Of a stretch of 64,000 nt of DNA, positions 37,006-46,256 are shown piece after piece (positions within the stretch are counted from its first letter, which is position 1; each line of letters starts with the position of its first letter). Below the pieces are notes generated by a model that saw only the letters and a list, made by a program, of their open reading frames with translations, ran no database searches and was not told the DNA's origin. The stretch lies in NCBI GenBank assembly GCA_049340005.1, contig JBMPIY010000004.1. One strand, given 5' to 3'. This DNA is from CAXBDP01 sp963974465 (lineage in GTDB: Bacteria; Bacteroidota; Bacteroidia; Cytophagales; Cyclobacteriaceae). Both the position numbers and the translations under genes were made by a program.

Positions 37006-37620
37006 TTTCTCTGCGATCTCCGCGTCTTCCCTTAGCGCACTCTGCGTTTAAATTCTTCTTTTTCTTAACCGCGGAGAGCGCGAAGATTTACGCAAAAGGC
37101 GCAAAGATTTAGGATTCTTCTCCGCGATCTCCGCGTCTTTCCTTAGCGATTCTCTGCGTTTAAATTCTTCTTTTTTCTTAACCGCAGAGAGCGCGGAGAT
37201 TTACGCAAAGAGCACAATGGCTTTGGATTCTTCTCCGCGATCTCCGCGTCTTCCTTGGCGCACTCTGCGTTTAAATTCTTCTTTTTCTAAACCACGGAGG
37301 GCGCGGAGATTTACGCAAAGAGCACAAAGGCTTTGGATTCTTCTCCGCGATCTCAGCGTCTTCCTTTGCGATTCTTTGCGTTTAAATTCTTCTTTTTCTT
37401 AACCGCGAAGGGCGCGGAGATTTACGCAAAAGGCGCAAAGATTTTGGATTCTTCTCTGCGATCTCCGCGTCTTCCCTTAGCGATTCTCTGCGTTTAAATT
37501 CTTCTTTTCTTGAAACCGCGGAGAGCGCGGAGATTTACGCAAAAGGCGCAAAGATTTTGGATTCTTCTCTGCGATCTCTGCGTTTTTACTTGGCGTGCTC
37601 TGCGGTTAAAATTCTTCTAC
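37006..37620. repeat. Tandem array of about six 111-base units
   Basis: Units begin with TCTSCGCGATCTCCGCGTCT-like sequence and contain TTTAAATTCTTCTTTT at 37047, 37159, 37270, 37381, 37493 and a variant near 37603 (steps 112, 111, 111, 112, 110). Each unit also carries a reverse-complement-like half (GCGGAGAGCGCGGAGATTTA), so adjacent halves can fold. No protein gene is convincing in it. It lies between an envelope operon and the omega-amidase gene. Confidence 0.85.
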
Positions 37621-37677
37621 ATTAAAGGAATGATAATACTCTAATTAATTTATGAATTAATAAAAAAGCAAAACATT

Positions 37678-38460
37678 CTAACCCAAATCTAAATGAAAGC
37701 TATCCGCATCCAAATGCGCAGGAAATTTCTCTCGGTAGCTAAGCAAATCATCAGCAGGTAAGCTTACTTGAATAAAGCCTTCATTACCTGTCGGTTCAGC
37801 TAAGTAATTGCCCTTAGGATCAATTATAGCTGAATGTCCATTGTAAGGAATATCATTTCCATCTGCGCCAATTCTGTTGACTCCAGCAGTGTAGCAGAGG
37901 TTTTCGATGGCTCGCGCCTTTAGCAGCGCATCCCAAGCGGACACTCTTGCTTGCGGCCAATTAGCAACATACAGCAATAAATCATATTCCAATTTGCTGT
38001 TTCGGCTCCAAACAGGGAATCGCAAATCATAGCAAACAAGCGGGCATATTTTCCAGCCTTTCCATTCGGCAATCAGCCTTTCCTTGCCGGCGGAGTAGTG
38101 CTTATCTTCATTGGCCATTCGGAATAAATGTCGCTTATCGTAAGTGTGAAATTGCCCATCGGGCTGCATCCAGATTAGTCGGTTGTATATCCTCCCGCCG
38201 TCATTCACGATGTAGCTACCTAGTATCAATGCCTCTGTTTGGGCAGCCATTTGCCGCATCCATTTGAAGGTTGTCAAATTCATAGGTTCAGCCCATTTTT
38301 CACCTTCCATGGTAAAACCCGTCGTGAACATTTCCGGCAATACAATCACATCTCCCGCATTGGGCAATTGCCAAATTTTCTCCTCGAACATCGCTCTATT
38401 TGCATCTGCCAGATGCCAATGCAAATCTGCCTGTAGCAGCGTAATAGTTAAATCTTGCAT
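37678..38460 (-). CDS. Nitrilase-family omega-amidase (YafV-like)
   Basis: A 260-residue carbon-nitrogen hydrolase with a complete Glu-Lys-Cys triad: Glu43 (LPEMFTTGF), Lys109 (YDKRHLF) and Cys143 (LVCYDLRFP). Close relatives hydrolyse alpha-ketoglutaramate or alpha-ketosuccinamate. It overlaps the aminotransferase gene upstream by 13 bases. This is the glutamine-transaminase / omega-amidase pairing, in which the amidase removes the keto-acid amide made by the transaminase. Confidence 0.88.
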   Translation of the reverse strand: MQDLTITLLQADLHWHLADANRAMFEEKIWQLPNAGDVIVLPEMFTTGFTMEGEKWAEPMNLTTFKWMRQMAAQTEALILGSYIVNDGGRIYNRLIWMQPDGQFHTYDKRHLFRMANEDKHYSAGKERLIAEWKGWKICPLVCYDLRFPVWSRNSKLEYDLLLYVANWPQARVSAWDALLKARAIENLCYTAGVNRIGADGNDIPYNGHSAIIDPKGNYLAEPTGNEGFIQVSLPADDLLSYREKFPAHLDADSFHLDLG

Positions 38461-39602
38461 AATATTTCAGCGGCTTTTTGTAGGGTTTCATCACTCTTGG
38501 CAAAACAGAAACGAAGCACCGAATCTTGCCTTTTGTCACTGAAAAACACGCTAATAGGAATGCTGGCTAGCTTATGCTCTTTGGTGAGCCATTCGGCCAT
38601 TTCGGTATCGGGTAAATCGGAAATCTGCTTATACGAAAGCAATTGAAAATACGTACCCTTGCATGGCACAATCTGAAAGCGGGAGGGCTTTACCAATTGC
38701 TGAAACAGATCTCGCTTTTGCTGATAAAATGCAGGCAAGCTTTGATAGTTTTTGGGCTCTTGTAGATAATCTGCTAAAGCGAATTGCAAAGGAGTATTCA
38801 CACTAAAAACCATAAACTGATGCACTTTGCGAATTTCCTTGGTGAGATAGGCCGGAGCTACCACATAGCCAGTTTTCCAGCCTGTAGCATGGAAAGTCTT
38901 ACCAAACGAAAGCACAGCCATACTCTTTTCGCGCAATTCAGCATGGGCAAGTACACTTTGATGCGGCTCTCCATCAAAAATTATATGCTCATACACTTCA
39001 TCACTTAGGATGAAAATATCCTTTCCGCGAATAATTGTGGCCAATTGCTCTAAATCTTCTTGCTGCAAAATACTACCCGTCGGGTTATGCGGCGTGTTGA
39101 TAATAATCATCCGTGTATTATCGGTGATCGCAGCTTCTACTTTTTGCCAATCTACTTTAAAGTCTGATTTCCTCAAGCCAATGGGGACAGGAATACCACC
39201 ATTTAGACGAATTGCAGGAGCATAGGAGTCATAGGCCGGCTCAATTACGATAACCTCCTCTCCTTGTCTAATCACCGCTGCAATAGCTGCATAAAGCGCC
39301 GCTGTGCCGCCCGGAGTTACCGTTATGTGCTGATCAGAATCAAAGTGATGATTGTAGGCATCCGAGCATTTTTTGGCAATTTGCTTCCTGAGAGCCGGCA
39401 AACCCGGCATTGGAGCATATTGGTTTGCACCTTGTTTCATCCAATAGTGAATTCGATCTATCAATTCTGATGAAACTGGGAAATCAGGAAAGCCTTGGGA
39501 TAAATTGAGCGCATTGTGCTCTTGAGCCAAAGCGCTCATCACCGAAAATATAGTGGTGCCTACATCGGGTAGTTTAGATTCTAAAGAGAGAGTATCTTCC
39601 AT
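38448..39602 (-). CDS. Methionine/glutamine aminotransferase (YbdL-like)
   Basis: A 384-residue class I/II PLP enzyme. SFGKTFHATGWKTGYV carries the PLP lysine (Lys235), NTPHNPTGS the cofactor-binding Asn-Pro, and ILSDEVYEHI the Asp-Tyr pair. YbdL-type enzymes transaminate methionine, phenylalanine or glutamine with keto-acids such as ketomethiobutyrate, so a methionine-salvage role with the omega-amidase is likely. The length is normal. Confidence 0.87.
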   Translation of the reverse strand: MEDTLSLESKLPDVGTTIFSVMSALAQEHNALNLSQGFPDFPVSSELIDRIHYWMKQGANQYAPMPGLPALRKQIAKKCSDAYNHHFDSDQHITVTPGGTAALYAAIAAVIRQGEEVIVIEPAYDSYAPAIRLNGGIPVPIGLRKSDFKVDWQKVEAAITDNTRMIIINTPHNPTGSILQQEDLEQLATIIRGKDIFILSDEVYEHIIFDGEPHQSVLAHAELREKSMAVLSFGKTFHATGWKTGYVVAPAYLTKEIRKVHQFMVFSVNTPLQFALADYLQEPKNYQSLPAFYQQKRDLFQQLVKPSRFQIVPCKGTYFQLLSYKQISDLPDTEMAEWLTKEHKLASIPISVFFSDKRQDSVLRFCFAKSDETLQKAAEILCKI

Positions 39603-39665
39603 AATTGGAAGGTACTAAATGCGGGTGGATTCAGAAAGTGGAAATTCTAAATTTGGCGTAGATGG

Positions 39666-40619
39666 CTATTTCTTAAAAAGTGAGTCCACAAACTCTCTTT
39701 TATTGAAAACTTGCAGGTCGCTCACTTTCTCGCCGACGCCAATATACTTCACAGGAATTTTGAATTGATCGGAAATACCGATCACTACACCACCTTTGGC
39801 CGTGCCGTCTAATTTAGTAATCGCCAATGCCGTAACTTCAGTGGCTTTGGTAAACTCTCTGGCTTGTAGAAAGGCGTTTTGCCCTGTAGAACCATCCAAT
39901 ACCAATAAAACTTCATGTGGAGCATCAGGAATGAATTTCTGCATTACCCTTTTGATCTTGGTAAGCTCGTTCATCAGGTTCACTTTGTTGTGCAATCTTC
40001 CCGCAGTGTCGATAATCACTAAATCCGCATTGGAATCAACGGCCTTTTTCACCGTATCAAATGCTACTGAAGCTGGATCGGTATTCATGCCATGCGATAC
40101 TACCGGCACGCCAACTCTTTCGCCCCACAGAATCAATTGATCTACTGCTGCTGCACGAAATGTATCTGCGGCACCAAGCACTACCGATTTGCCTTTGGCT
40201 TTAAACTGAGCTGCCAATTTGCCTATGGTGGTGGTTTTACCCACACCATTCACGCCCACAACCAAAATCACATAAGGCTTAAATTCGGCTGGTAATTCAA
40301 AATCAGCAAGATCCTTTGTGTTATTTTCAGAAAGCAGTGCGGCTACTTCGTCTTTAAGAATAGAATCTAGTTCGGCTGCATTCAGATATTTATCCTTTGC
40401 TACTCGCTCTTCAATTCTCTTAATTATTTTGATGGTGGTGTCTACTCCTACGTCGGAGGCAATAAGGATATTTTCAAGGTCGTCAAGTACTTCTTCATCT
40501 ACTGTAGATTTACCGACGACTGCTTTACCAAGCTTTGAGAAGATTGATTCCTTGGTCTTTTCTAGACCTTTATCTAAGGTTTCCTTTTTCTCTTTGTTAA
40601 AAAAATCAAAAATGCCCAT
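39666..40619 (-). CDS. ftsY: Signal recognition particle receptor FtsY
   Basis: A 317-residue SRP GTPase. G1 is VGVNGVGKTTTIGKLA, then DTFRAAAVDQL (the GNDTFRAAA-type insertion-box motif), DTAGRLHNK (G3) and TKLDGTAKGG (G4). It docks ribosomes carrying SRP to the membrane translocon. The N-terminal acidic A domain is nearly absent, as usual in Bacteroidota. It follows the small ribosomal genes, separated by a terminator. Confidence 0.95.
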   Translation of the reverse strand: MGIFDFFNKEKKETLDKGLEKTKESIFSKLGKAVVGKSTVDEEVLDDLENILIASDVGVDTTIKIIKRIEERVAKDKYLNAAELDSILKDEVAALLSENNTKDLADFELPAEFKPYVILVVGVNGVGKTTTIGKLAAQFKAKGKSVVLGAADTFRAAAVDQLILWGERVGVPVVSHGMNTDPASVAFDTVKKAVDSNADLVIIDTAGRLHNKVNLMNELTKIKRVMQKFIPDAPHEVLLVLDGSTGQNAFLQAREFTKATEVTALAITKLDGTAKGGVVIGISDQFKIPVKYIGVGEKVSDLQVFNKREFVDSLFKK

Positions 40620-40651
40620 AGGAGTAAATTTTGCAAAGGCAAATTAACAAA

Positions 40652-40673
40652 AAAAGTCCCATAAGGGACTTTT
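40652..40673. terminator. Terminator between DUF4295 gene and ftsY
   Basis: AAAAGTCCC pairs with GGGACTTTT around an ATAA loop, with A/T tracts on both sides. Confidence 0.75.
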
Positions 40674-40697
40674 AATTAAATGTTTTATGAGATGTCC

Positions 40698-40853
40698 TTA
40701 TTTTTTTAAGGCATCTTGTACAAGTTCCAAAGGAACCATCTCTTCTCTAAAAGTATAAGCGCCAGTTTTTTCAGACTTAACAGCTTTGATAAGTTTCACG
40801 AAACTTTTGTTAGCACCAGCTTTTTTCAGGGTTGCAACTACTTTCTTTGCCAT
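40698..40853 (-). CDS. DUF4295 family small protein
   Basis: A 51-residue basic protein beginning MAKKVVATLKKAGANKSFVK. It fits DUF4295, a Bacteroidota family of short proteins invariably found with rpmB, rpmG and ftsY; some workers treat it as a ribosome-associated protein. It is two bases after rpmG. Confidence 0.88.
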   Translation of the reverse strand: MAKKVVATLKKAGANKSFVKLIKAVKSEKTGAYTFREEMVPLELVQDALKK

Positions 40854-40855
40854 GG

Positions 40856-41038
40856 TTACTTAATTTCCTTGTGAATAGTATTTTTCTTAAGGATTGGATT
40901 GAATTTCTTCAACTCCAAACGCTCCGTTGTGTTTCTACGGTTCTTTGTAGTGATGTAACGCGATGTGCCAGGCATGCCGCTAGTTTTGTGCTCGGTGCAC
41001 TCAAGGATCACTTGAACTCTATTACCTTTTTTTGCCAT
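40856..41038 (-). CDS. rpmG: Large ribosomal subunit protein bL33
   Basis: A 60-residue basic protein, MAKKGNRVQVILECTEH at the start, with the RYITTKNRRNTTERLELKKF core of bL33. It is a component of the 50S subunit. It has one visible Cys (in LEC) and so is of the zinc-free (C-minus) type. It follows rpmB by 31 bases. Confidence 0.95.
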   Translation of the reverse strand: MAKKGNRVQVILECTEHKTSGMPGTSRYITTKNRRNTTERLELKKFNPILKKNTIHKEIK

Positions 41039-41069
41039 GATTGATAACCTTTACTTCCTGTGGAAAATT

Positions 41070-41309
41070 TTAGAATACGATAAAACCGTTTCTGCGAGCT
41101 TCATGCAAAACGGCATAAACTCCTTTTTTGTTAATGGTTTTCAACGCTTTGGAAGAAACCTTTAGAGTTACCCATGCGTCTTCTTCAGGAATGTAAAAAC
41201 GCTTTTTGTGAAGATTAGGATAAAATTTCCTCTTCGTTCTATTGTTAGCGTGAGAAACATTGTTCCCCACTTGAACCTTTTTTCCGGTGATATCACAAAC
41301 TCTTGCCAT
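41070..41309 (-). CDS. rpmB: Large ribosomal subunit protein bL28
   Basis: A 79-residue protein beginning MARVCDITGKKVQVGNNVSH, with NNRTKRKFYPNLHKKRFY typical of bL28. It is the first gene of the rpmB-rpmG-DUF4295 unit and has its own promoter at 41340-41371. Confidence 0.96.
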   Translation of the reverse strand: MARVCDITGKKVQVGNNVSHANNRTKRKFYPNLHKKRFYIPEEDAWVTLKVSSKALKTINKKGVYAVLHEARRNGFIVF

Positions 41310-41339
41310 GTCTTTGAACCGCTTTTTCTAATGAGTTTG

Positions 41340-41371
41340 CAAAATTGAGAAATTACTTCCAGTTTGACAAA
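41340..41371 (-). promoter_or_regulatory. rpmB promoter
   Basis: Minus strand: TTTG (41371-41368), 20 bases, CAATTTTG (41347-41340); one mismatch from TAnnTTTG. Confidence 0.55.
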
Positions 41372-41421
41372 TATGATTGCTAAATAATTTCAAATATTAT
41401 GGCATTTCTTCGAGAGCCGCC

Positions 41422-41595
41422 TTATTTCAACTCATTATGCAACTTTTTGTCTTTACTTAAGTAACCATAAGGGCAGTGGCGGCATCCATTTTTACAGCAA
41501 TAGCCTCTTTTTAAGTGATAGGTCTTAGTAAAAACCATCGCTCCGTTCGGGTCGAAATAATAATCTGGTTCGGAATCTTTGGTGGATTTATCCAT
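41422..41595 (-). CDS. DUF5522 family small protein
   Basis: A 57-residue protein, MDKSTKDSEPDYYFDPNGAM at the start, with the Cys-rich YCCKNGCRHCPYGY motif of DUF5522. The four cysteines plus histidine could hold a metal. The family is widespread but uncharacterised. It has no operon partner nearer than rpmB (113 bases). Confidence 0.8.
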   Translation of the reverse strand: MDKSTKDSEPDYYFDPNGAMVFTKTYHLKRGYCCKNGCRHCPYGYLSKDKKLHNELK

Positions 41596-41720
41596 TTTTG
41601 CTAAGTATGCCCTGTTAAATCAGATAAGCTGCAAGATACCATTATTATGTAATCTAGGCTTTATTCTCGCAGCTAGAAACTACCTTGCAAAGCCAAATGT
41701 TTTACGATAAATAGAATTTT

Positions 41721-43004
41721 ATGACTCCAACAATTCAGAAGAGTGAACAAGCCATCCAATTGGAAGATAAATACGGCGCTCACAATTACCACCCGCTACC
41801 TGTAGTCCTTGCAAAGGGCGAAGGCGTATTTCTTTGGGATGTAGAAGGCAAAAAATACTATGATTTCCTATCTGCCTATAGTGCCGTAAATCAAGGGCAT
41901 TGCCATCCGCGCATCTTAAGCACTCTTTCTGAGCAGGCTGCTACGCTTACTTTGACTTCCCGTGCTTTTCACAACAATGTATTGGGTCCATTCGAACAAT
42001 ACATCACCGAATATTTCGGCTTCGATAAAGTATTACCAATGAATACTGGAGCCGAAGGTGTAGAAACGGCCATCAAACTTGCTCGCAAATGGGGCTATGA
42101 AAAAAGAGGGATTCCGGAAAACGAGGCGAAAATAATTGTCTGTGAAAACAATTTTCATGGTCGAACGACCACCATTATTTCATTTTCGAGTGATGAAGGT
42201 GCTAAGAAAAATTTCGGTCCATATACGCCTGGTTTTATTAGCATAGAGTTTAACAGTGTAGATGCATTGAAAGATGTATTAGCAAAAGAAGAGAATGTAG
42301 TTGCCTTTTTGGTAGAACCCATACAAGGTGAAGCGGGGGTATTCACTCCTGCGGATGATTTTATGCGGGAGGTTGCTACGGTTTGTAAAGCTCACAATGT
42401 CCTCTTTATAGCAGATGAAATTCAAACAGGAATTGCACGCACAGGTAGTTTATTAGCCGTTTGCGGTAATTGTACCTGCGAAGGCCATTGCGAAAGACAG
42501 ACAGCAACTTATGCCAAACCGGATATACTGATTTTAGGCAAAGCCCTTTCGGGAGGTTTTTATCCTGTATCGGCTGTGCTTGCGGATAATCACATAATGG
42601 AAGTGATAAAACCTGGCCAGCATGGATCAACCTTTGGTGGCAATCCACTTGGCGCAAAGGTGGCCATCACAGCTTTAGAAGTGATAAGAGATGAGAAATT
42701 AGCAGTCAATGCCAGAAAACTCGGCAAGCTATTCAGAGAGCGCATGCAGAAACTAGTGGACAAATCGCCATTGGTGAAATTGGTAAGAGGCAGAGGATTA
42801 CTCAATGCCATCGTCATCAACGATTCTCCCGATAGTTCCACAGCTTGGGATTTGTGTATGGCTTTTAAGGAAAATGGGCTATTGGCAAAACCGACTCATG
42901 GCAATATCATCCGATTTGCGCCTCCACTCGTAATGACTGAAGAGCAATTGCATGAGTGCTGCGATATTATCGAAAAAACCATATTAGCTTTTGAGAAGGC
43001 TTGA
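41721..43004 (+). CDS. rocD: Ornithine aminotransferase
   Basis: A 427-residue class III PLP aminotransferase converting ornithine and 2-oxoglutarate to glutamate semialdehyde. The PLP lysine is in ILGKALSGGFYPVSAV (Lys274), the Asp in FIADEIQTGIARTG, and GAEGVETAIKLAR at 111-123 is the phosphate-binding region. It has an unusual Cys-rich loop, CGNCTCEGHC (248-257), just ahead of the lysine. It is a single gene ending in a strong terminator. Confidence 0.92.
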   Translation: MTPTIQKSEQAIQLEDKYGAHNYHPLPVVLAKGEGVFLWDVEGKKYYDFLSAYSAVNQGHCHPRILSTLSEQAATLTLTSRAFHNNVLGPFEQYITEYFGFDKVLPMNTGAEGVETAIKLARKWGYEKRGIPENEAKIIVCENNFHGRTTTIISFSSDEGAKKNFGPYTPGFISIEFNSVDALKDVLAKEENVVAFLVEPIQGEAGVFTPADDFMREVATVCKAHNVLFIADEIQTGIARTGSLLAVCGNCTCEGHCERQTATYAKPDILILGKALSGGFYPVSAVLADNHIMEVIKPGQHGSTFGGNPLGAKVAITALEVIRDEKLAVNARKLGKLFRERMQKLVDKSPLVKLVRGRGLLNAIVINDSPDSSTAWDLCMAFKENGLLAKPTHGNIIRFAPPLVMTEEQLHECCDIIEKTILAFEKA

Positions 43005-43017
43005 AATCTGACAAAAT

Positions 43018-43063
43018 AGAAATGGGCGAAAATGGTTTATGTATACCATTTTCGCCCATTTTC
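43018..43063. terminator. Strong bidirectional terminator
   Basis: A 16-base perfect stem (AATGGGCGAAAATGGT and its complement) with an eight-base loop, between the convergent rocD and the His-rich membrane protein gene. Confidence 0.85.
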
Positions 43064-43065
43064 AT

Positions 43066-44718
43066 TTAAAACTCCTTCACTTCCGTATCAAATGCTGCGT
43101 TCAGGATTTTTCCATTGCGCTTAAACTGCAACCAAATGCGATATTTACCTGCTTCTGGAAATGCATAAGGAAATGCTACAACAGAATGGCCTTCGTGAGC
43201 AGGGTCAGTAATATCATGCACCATATCTCCCATCATAATTTCCTCAAGCTCCTGTTCGGGCATTTGGCTATAGCCTACTAAAACTTGATCAATGCTATCG
43301 GCAAAAGTCTTAGATACTTTAGGCAGTGCCGCCCAAGCATTTCCACCTTTGGAGAATCGCTCCTCCATTGCTTGCTGCGAACCCATACTGTAATTGCCAA
43401 CGGGGTGCAAATGAATAAATACTCCCGCATTCTCCCGCATTATTACCGCGTGACCCATCATTCCCAAATAAGGCTCTAATTCCGCAGGCTCACCATCGGG
43501 ATCTTTGATCAGGAATGTCAATTTGTAAAGCTCATTTGCCACAAAATCGCCTGTGGAAGATGCTTCCAAAATTGCCGTAGAACCATCTGGCAATTCAGTG
43601 GCAGAACCTGGTGTACCACAAACTAACATATCAGCATCCAGCAATTGTGGCTGGTCTTTATCAGAGAGTGTATTTGTAACCATAAAAGTATCATCCTTGT
43701 CGAGCTGCACAGAATCCAAACTTGCAAAAGCAACATTCATATCGGGAATGTCCACGGTATCTACCAGCGTTTCTGCAAAACCTGTAACACGGGTGATATC
43801 AGCAAAAACGTAATACCTCCCACCCGGCAAATTCGGTAGTATAGTTTCGAAAGTTGTGGAATCTACTCTCTTGGGATGCAAATGCGCAAATACATCCATC
43901 GTGCCTTTTCGAATCATAAACATGTGCATCAATTTCCCATGATCTGGAATTACCCAATTCATTTTGCGTAGGCTACTCAAATTGGTAAGAGATTTCTCAT
44001 CTGCTTTGAAAATCAATTTTCGCTGATCACCTTCTTGGATTATTTCTCCTTTGGCAGCCATGGGCTTATACATATATCTGTTGTAATCTTCCGCCCAACT
44101 ATCCCACCAATTTTTGCCCCCAAATAACAATACAGCCAATACCACTATTGATACAGAAGCTCCAATCCATTTTCTTCTATTAATTCGCTTATCGGGCAAT
44201 TCACCAGGCTTGAGCATAGCCGTACTTGCACTACTCGCTACGATGGTAATCATAATGGCGACTAACAAAATCGCCAACATAGCTAAGATATACCCAAGGC
44301 TGGGTTCCATTTCCTCTTGAGCAGTGGCAATGGCCATTACAGGCACAAACACTGAGGCAACTTCTTCTCCATCGTCGATAGTTACTTCCACACTGGATGA
44401 TCCTGAGTTCATCATCCAAACTATACCGCGGTACTTTCCGGATTCGCCTTTTACAGGTAATAATTCATCTGCCTTGGGAGTACCTTCATAGCCGGCAAAC
44501 CAATAAACCGGTTTGGCAGTAACTTTTAATTCTCTTTCGGATTCCACCAACAAAGTGACCAATGAAGTCCCTGGAATTACATTTGGTGGATTAATATTCA
44601 CCATCACATCGTACTTTCCGGCTTTCCCTTCGAATATCACTCCCGGACTACCTACATGCGTGTAGGCGGGCATGACACAAATGAAAAAGACGATAATCAC
44701 AACTAAATTCTTTCTCAT
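43066..44718 (-). CDS. His-rich membrane-anchored periplasmic protein (YtkA-like modules)
   Basis: A 550-residue protein with a signal peptide (residues 1-20), an N-terminal beta domain, two membrane helices (about 140-162, 186-200) and a long periplasmic part. That part carries two similar metal-type motifs: DHGKLMHMF ... HLHP (His260, His265, 279-282) and GHAVIM ... HLHP (His423, 436-439), each a YtkA-like module. It overlaps the next gene start by one base. I infer a metal (copper?) or redox role but see no known partner. Confidence 0.6.
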   Translation of the reverse strand: MRKNLVVIIVFFICVMPAYTHVGSPGVIFEGKAGKYDVMVNINPPNVIPGTSLVTLLVESERELKVTAKPVYWFAGYEGTPKADELLPVKGESGKYRGIVWMMNSGSSSVEVTIDDGEEVASVFVPVMAIATAQEEMEPSLGYILAMLAILLVAIMITIVASSASTAMLKPGELPDKRINRRKWIGASVSIVVLAVLLFGGKNWWDSWAEDYNRYMYKPMAAKGEIIQEGDQRKLIFKADEKSLTNLSSLRKMNWVIPDHGKLMHMFMIRKGTMDVFAHLHPKRVDSTTFETILPNLPGGRYYVFADITRVTGFAETLVDTVDIPDMNVAFASLDSVQLDKDDTFMVTNTLSDKDQPQLLDADMLVCGTPGSATELPDGSTAILEASSTGDFVANELYKLTFLIKDPDGEPAELEPYLGMMGHAVIMRENAGVFIHLHPVGNYSMGSQQAMEERFSKGGNAWAALPKVSKTFADSIDQVLVGYSQMPEQELEEIMMGDMVHDITDPAHEGHSVVAFPYAFPEAGKYRIWLQFKRNGKILNAAFDTEVKEF

Positions 44719-45914
44719 TATCGCTGTACTTTTTTCATCCAGTTACCCCAAGCCAATCCTAAACGAATGGAAATAAAACCTAAGCCGATAGCGATAGCTG
44801 TACCTTGCAAAAGTGCCATTCCACTAGAAACTCGCCAAGGTTGGAAAGCATATCGGTATTCAAAATCAGGTGGCATGGCATAATACCAGCTTTCTTGAGC
44901 GAAAAACCAATTTCGAGCATAAGGGCTTTGTAAGAAATCGCCGAAAGGCCATTGAAAAGCCATTAGCACCAACACAAAAGCAAATGCAGTGAGAATTGAT
45001 AATTTCCAGTCGTTCCAGTTTTGGAATTTGGCAAAAATATAATCGATAGCAAGTGCTGGAAAAATTAATAAAATTGGAAAGTTGAAAGCTTGGAAATTGG
45101 TGATTCTATTGAGCACCGGACCAAGCATGGGCTCAGCTGGAAAAAGCGGGAGGATCCAAGCCATTACCATCATAAAAAGTGAGTAGATAGCTGCCATAAA
45201 TGTTGCTCCCCACTTACCCGGATAGGCTCTGCTAATCGACACCATGAATATTGGGAAGGCCAAAGCAGACACTTGGTAGAAGCTCACATTGTGCATATTA
45301 CCACGACGAAGAAATTCTGACACAAGTGTAAAAACCATACATAATAAAAAGCCCGCCGATATGGCAAACATAGCCGAAAGTACTTTCTTCTTTTTGGCAG
45401 CCATTTCACCTTGGCTTTGGTTCATTACCGCCAACACACTTATAATGGCACCAAACTGCACCATGATAATTCCTAAAGCCAAAACGGTATGTGGAGGAGA
45501 AAGAATGGTCACGTCCAGACCATAAGTATTGTGCCACCAATCATCAAATGGAGCTGAAGTGAGCATAGCCAATGCGCCCCAAACACAAAACATGGAGCCT
45601 AATGAGCCGTAGAAAATTCCCCAGAATTTCACGCTTTTATCTTTGTCAGCATGATTACCCCAAAAGGAAATCCTGAACACCTCGTATGCCGAAAAACCTC
45701 CCGCTATTACCGCTCCCAAATACACAGCTAAATGTGGCGCAGATAATAGCCCATCGCGACCTATAGACATATGCCATGATATATCCCAATTGATGCCCAC
45801 TGCCACACACAGTGAAGCAAATACGGTAGCATATAAATAAAGCGGAATTCCTAATGTAGCTGCAGCACTTTGAGACAAAACACGCTTATTATTTTCCAAT
45901 GCAATTGTTTCCAT
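44718..45914 (-). CDS. Polytopic membrane protein with conserved histidines
   Basis: A 398-residue protein with about ten hydrophobic helices. Conserved-looking His positions are in WDISWHMSIGRD, APHLAVY, DDWWHNTYG and SPPHTVLALG, which cluster in the N-terminal half near the same membrane face. The pattern suggests a buried metal or heme site. I recognise no family. It is translationally coupled to the YtkA-like gene downstream (start and stop share a base). Confidence 0.5.
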   Translation of the reverse strand: METIALENNKRVLSQSAAATLGIPLYLYATVFASLCVAVGINWDISWHMSIGRDGLLSAPHLAVYLGAVIAGGFSAYEVFRISFWGNHADKDKSVKFWGIFYGSLGSMFCVWGALAMLTSAPFDDWWHNTYGLDVTILSPPHTVLALGIIMVQFGAIISVLAVMNQSQGEMAAKKKKVLSAMFAISAGFLLCMVFTLVSEFLRRGNMHNVSFYQVSALAFPIFMVSISRAYPGKWGATFMAAIYSLFMMVMAWILPLFPAEPMLGPVLNRITNFQAFNFPILLIFPALAIDYIFAKFQNWNDWKLSILTAFAFVLVLMAFQWPFGDFLQSPYARNWFFAQESWYYAMPPDFEYRYAFQPWRVSSGMALLQGTAIAIGLGFISIRLGLAWGNWMKKVQR

Positions 45915-46256
45915 TCCTCCTAATTCTTAATGAATCAGAAAGTTAAAAAATTAAGGTTAATAAATAGTTAAACTGTCAGTTCAATTTGGTGAGAATTAGG
46001 ATACTGGATGTCTCTTTTTACAAACCACAAATTACTGATCTTGAAAAGGAGAATAAACTAACGTTTTGATAAATCACTGGCGAAATCATTTTTTCAAATT
46101 CAGGAGTTGGGGATATTGATTAATCAAATCAATTTAACAAACAGCCAAAATGTACGCTAGTCCGTGATATTATCCATAAACTCATTCAATTGATAGAGTG
46201 AATGAAATTTTCCTTAAATTCCTTCACAATTAACGTCCTGTTAAAAATATAAGCGA
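45915..46256. other. Divergent intergenic region
   Basis: An AT-rich 342-base gap between two divergent genes. It must hold the promoters for both, but no clear TAnnTTTG element was found. An AGGAGG word lies one base before the start at 45914, too close to be a working ribosome site. Confidence 0.4.

Noticed and set aside
37006..37620. CRISPR array
   Set aside because: Units are about 111 bases with no unique spacers, and there is no cas gene nearby.
45905..45920. Shine-Dalgarno AGGAGG before the gene ending at 44718
   Set aside because: Only one base separates it from the start codon, and Bacteroidota rarely use such sites.
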